In this document: in pieces, positions 61,543 through 64,000 of the stretch | Position numbering within the stretch: position 1 is the stretch's first letter | Layout of the letters: each line of letters opens with the position of its first letter | Source of the DNA: Lentisphaerota bacterium | Lineage (GTDB): Bacteria; Verrucomicrobiota; Lentisphaeria; Victivallales; Victivallaceae | Length of the DNA stretch: 64,000 bases | Reading direction: 5' to 3' | Assembly: GCA_015061625.1 (NCBI GenBank) | Contig: SUWG01000006.1 | Span: 1-64,000 of the forward strand | Position numbers and translations under genes: made by a program | Notes under the pieces: generated by a model | The model's input: only the letters and a program-made list of their open reading frames with translations | Databases searched by the model: none | What the model was told of the DNA's origin: nothing

Positions 61543-62703
61543 ATGATGAAATATTCAGAAATAAAAATCGACCGCAACTCACCGGAACCGCTTTTCTGGC
61601 AGATCGCCTCTGAATTACGCCGGATCGCCGGGGAAAATATGCTTTCCGGTCCGGTCGGACTTCCCAGCGAAAGAAAACTTGCCGCCCTGCTCGGTGTTGA
61701 CCGCTCCACGGTGAATAAGGCCTTTGATGAATTGAGTGCCGCCGGTTTGATCACCCGCACTTCCCCGCGTAAGATGCAGTGGAATACCGGCAAACTGCGT
61801 AAAAAACTCCAGCCTTTTGCCAATGTCGGGATCATTCTGCCGGGAAAATTTTCCGGGCAGGTCGAGGAAGATTATCAAGTGCCTTTGCAATACTTCAAAG
61901 GGATCATCGACCGGGCTTCGGAAAAACAGGTTTCGACCATTATGATCACCTTGCCCGATGCTAATACCCCATCGGCCAAAATCGATGAATTCATTGCCGG
62001 ATTGAGCGGCCGTCTGGCCGGGATCATCCACCTCGGCGACCGGAGCATCCCTCTGGATTCGCCGTTACGAAAACTTATGCGTTGCGAATATCTGCCGCAG
62101 GTGATAATTTCGGCAGATACCAAATACAGCAATATCATGCAGATATTGCCGGATATCCGGCCGGGAGTGCAGGCACTGGCCGCAAGATTGAAAAAATCCG
62201 GTCTGAAAAGCGTCGGAGTGGTTTCACCTTATGCCGGATTTGCTCCGGGAAATGCCGCCCCGTATTTTGCATACAGCAGTTTCAGCCGGGCGGAAAATGT
62301 CCGCAACGCATTGATTGATAACGGCATTGACTGCAATGACAAATATCATTTGTGGGACTGCATGACCTATCAGGCCTGTTTGAAAAATCTGCTGTTGAAA
62401 ATCGAATCCGGTTCTCTGCCGGATGTTTACTGGTGCCACAATGACGAGATCGCCAACTGGTTTCACCGGGCCTGCGAAGAAGCCGGATTGCAAGTGCCGG
62501 AAAATATTTCCATTGTCGGCTTTGACGGGGTGAATATCCCCGGCAACACCGGATTGGCCACGATCAAAATGCCCTTTTACGAGATCGGAGTACAGGCATT
62601 TGATCTGGTCTGGCACGCTTTTGAAAACGGTAACACCACACCGGGCCGCCCCGTTATGGTGAATACCGGATTTATCGACGGAACAACCCTTAAAAACCAA
62701 TAA
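61543..62703 (+). CDS. GntR-type regulator with LacI-like sensor domain
   Basis: A 386-aa regulator: winged helix (about 10-75: EPLFWQIASELRRIAGENML, LPSERKLAALLGVDRSTVNK, then AFDELSAAGLITRT) and a LacI-like sensor (about 90-386: FANVGIILPGKFSG, LAGIIHLGDRSI, PENISIVGFDGVNIPGNTGL, ATIKMPFYEIGVQAF). Distinct from the 58.3-kb regulator. GGGGAAG precedes the ATG. It is followed by a pseudopilin (21 nt) and an Asp-box protein, forming a complete regulator-pseudopilin-hydrolase cassette on one strand. Confidence 0.92.
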   Translation: MMKYSEIKIDRNSPEPLFWQIASELRRIAGENMLSGPVGLPSERKLAALLGVDRSTVNKAFDELSAAGLITRTSPRKMQWNTGKLRKKLQPFANVGIILPGKFSGQVEEDYQVPLQYFKGIIDRASEKQVSTIMITLPDANTPSAKIDEFIAGLSGRLAGIIHLGDRSIPLDSPLRKLMRCEYLPQVIISADTKYSNIMQILPDIRPGVQALAARLKKSGLKSVGVVSPYAGFAPGNAAPYFAYSSFSRAENVRNALIDNGIDCNDKYHLWDCMTYQACLKNLLLKIESGSLPDVYWCHNDEIANWFHRACEEAGLQVPENISIVGFDGVNIPGNTGLATIKMPFYEIGVQAFDLVWHAFENGNTTPGRPVMVNTGFIDGTTLKNQ

Positions 62704-62724
62704 CCAAACAAGGAGGAATCAACC

Positions 62725-63462
62725 ATGAAACATCGCCGGCAACCCAACTTCACCCTCATCGAATTACTGGTGGTCATTGCGATCATTGCGATTCTGGCGG
62801 CGATTTTATTACCGGCACTCAATTCCGCCAGAGAACGGGGCCGCAGTGCCAGTTGCATCAACAATCTCAAACAGTGTTACTCCACCAACCGTTTCTATGC
62901 CGATGACAATGACGGCAACGGCGTGCCGTGGCAGTACAACAGCAAGCCGTGGGCCGAAATTTTCACGATCAATGGCTACATTGATAAAACGGCACAATTC
63001 ATCCATTGTCCTTCGGCCACCTTTTCCTACGGTGATGCGGATGTGAATAATCACCGTCAGTACGACTCCTACGCCATCCACCGGGGCAATGACGGTTTGA
63101 GTATGAGTTTCGACCGCCGCACCATGCTGGCCACTTACGAAAAGACCTACGGCAAACACGGGGTGCATGACTCCTCGATCTCACCGAGTGAAATGACGAT
63201 CTTTCTGGATGGTTCCAAAGAGAAAAGCGGTCAACTGGTCGCTTCCTACACCTCCTTGCGTTTCGGCGGAGATAAAACCGGCGGCTTCCCGCATCTGCGG
63301 CACAGCGACAACGGCAACGTGGCCTTCTTTGACGGCCATGCGGAATCCGCCTCCGAAGGCCGCTGGCACGATCTGCGTTTCCGTTCATGGTTCAAGGCTA
63401 ACGGTTCCTTTACCCAACAAACCTTTACCGATGTCAATATCTATCCGGAAACCTATCAATGA
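62725..63462 (+). CDS. H-X9-DG pseudopilin
   Basis: A 245-aa pilin-like protein: MKHRRQPN, then [20 protein letters not shown] (9-28), NSARERGR, and C-terminal His193-X9-Asp203-Gly ([14 protein letters not shown]). Asn precedes the cleaved Phe. Unlike three of its relatives it has no palindromes in its first codons. AGGAGG lies 7-8 nt before ATG. Its stop overlaps the start of the Asp-box gene (ATGA). Confidence 0.92.
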   Translation: MKHRRQPNFTLIELLVVIAIIAILAAILLPALNSARERGRSASCINNLKQCYSTNRFYADDNDGNGVPWQYNSKPWAEIFTINGYIDKTAQFIHCPSATFSYGDADVNNHRQYDSYAIHRGNDGLSMSFDRRTMLATYEKTYGKHGVHDSSISPSEMTIFLDGSKEKSGQLVASYTSLRFGGDKTGGFPHLRHSDNGNVAFFDGHAESASEGRWHDLRFRSWFKANGSFTQQTFTDVNIYPETYQ

Positions 63463-64000
63463 AAAAACTTCTTCTTGCTTTAAGTGCCTTTGTTTTGAGC
63501 GTTTCCGGCGGTCCTGCCGCTCTGACTGCGGTGCAGTGGGGTACGCTTGATGTGCAGTCACGCCGGGATCTGGTGTGGCAGCAGATGGCTCCGGGCGACG
63601 GCGGCACTTCTTGGTATTTGCGGATCCACCCGGCCGATGCGATGTGCATGGTGCAATCATGCGATATGTCGGCTTCTTACATCACCTTTGACGGCAGTCA
63701 GAGTTATCAGTCGACCAATGATCCGGATTGGGGATTTCCCCGGATGCACTATTTGAGTGCGGTCGATTTCTGTGAAACGCATCCGGATACCGGTTTTGCC
63801 GGCAGCGAGAGTAACGGTATATTCAAAACCACCGACCGCGGCCGCAGTTGGCAACGGGTATCCACGGCACAGATCGAAAGGATTTTCGGCGGCAAATTTC
63901 CCCGGGTGCCAATCAGTGCCTTATCGGTCGATCCGACCGATCCCAATGAGGTCTGGGCCGGTATCGGCTTTCCCCGGCGGCTGGAGATCCGTGGCAAACG
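63459..64000 (+). CDS. Secreted Asp-box (BNR/sialidase-like) protein, 3' end outside window
   Basis: At least 180 residues, open to the window end. Signal peptide ([20 protein letters not shown]), then beta-propeller-like sequence with a clear Asp-box ([14 protein letters not shown]) and [12 protein letters not shown]. Such propellers occur in sialidases, xyloglucanases (GH74) and VPS10-like binding proteins; the truncated part decides which. It is translationally coupled to the pseudopilin. Confidence 0.75.
   Translation, partial: MKKLLLALSAFVLSVSGGPAALTAVQWGTLDVQSRRDLVWQQMAPGDGGTSWYLRIHPADAMCMVQSCDMSASYITFDGSQSYQSTNDPDWGFPRMHYLSAVDFCETHPDTGFAGSESNGIFKTTDRGRSWQRVSTAQIERIFGGKFPRVPISALSVDPTDPNEVWAGIGFPRRLEIRGK

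Overview
The window (about 52% GC by eye, gene-dense, no rRNA, tRNA or CRISPR seen) looks like a chromosome segment of a PVC-superphylum bacterium, most probably Lentisphaerota (Victivallis-like). The reasons are: a ribosomal alpha-operon without rpsD (rpmJ-rpsM-rpsK-rpoA-rplQ, as in chlamydial relatives); lpxK, which implies a lipid A outer membrane; five prepilin-like proteins sharing [20 protein letters not shown] and a C-terminal H-X9-DG motif; and many large secreted glycan-active proteins (GH127, GH78, GH-A clan, DUF4091, DUF4434, LamG and CBM9 modules). No phylogenetic calculation was possible.

Layout. 1-700 is palindrome-rich and gene-free. 0.7-3.6 kb is the alpha operon. 3.6-13.9 kb carries peptidases (PepD, M42), an AsmA-like protein, a B12-riboswitch-controlled pseudopilin/BtuF-like operon, a GH127 enzyme, a serine hydrolase and a DUF805 protein. 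14.0-14.97 kb and 16.29-16.63 kb are repeat blocks around an M20 hydrolase. 16.6-19.9 kb (minus strand) is hisS-adk-map-infA plus an HU-like gene. 20.1-23.1 kb (minus) is mutM, a lipoprotein, an S24-like regulator and a CTP-dependent kinase-like membrane protein. 23.2-31.0 kb (plus) is lpxK-galK-trpS, a CBM9-like protein, a Nudix hydrolase and uvrA.

From 31 kb to the end the window is almost wholly glycan catabolism, in cassettes. Each cassette starts with an H-X9-DG pseudopilin directly followed by one or more secreted hydrolases or binding proteins, usually next to its own regulator: frameshifted pseudopilin + GH42-like giant; GH78 rhamnosidase-like + PfkB kinase + PHP + YhcH; AraC regulator diverging from pseudopilin + CBM9/CBM32 hydrolase + LamG + phosphoesterase + DUF4434, with an epimerase after them; GntR/LacI-like regulator, pseudopilin, 1269-aa LamG/CBM9 hydrolase, DUF4091, TPR, DUF4037; a second GntR/LacI-like regulator, pseudopilin and an Asp-box protein cut by the window end. 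Cytoplasmic sugar kinases and epimerases presumably process the released sugars.

Most unusual: (i) a cobalamin riboswitch ahead of a pseudopilin-BtuF operon; (ii) a pseudopilin gene knocked out of frame by a 34-bp palindromic tandem duplication at its N-terminal codons, while promoter, ribosome binding site and the rest of the frame are intact, which suggests an ON/OFF switch; (iii) the same palindrome architecture in the N-terminal codons of two more pseudopilin genes; (iv) a dispersed palindromic element family, with an apparent filled and empty site in two related leaders; (v) evidence that a ~16-kb inversion between repeat blocks split adk-map-infA from rpmJ-rpsM-rpsK-rpoA-rplQ.
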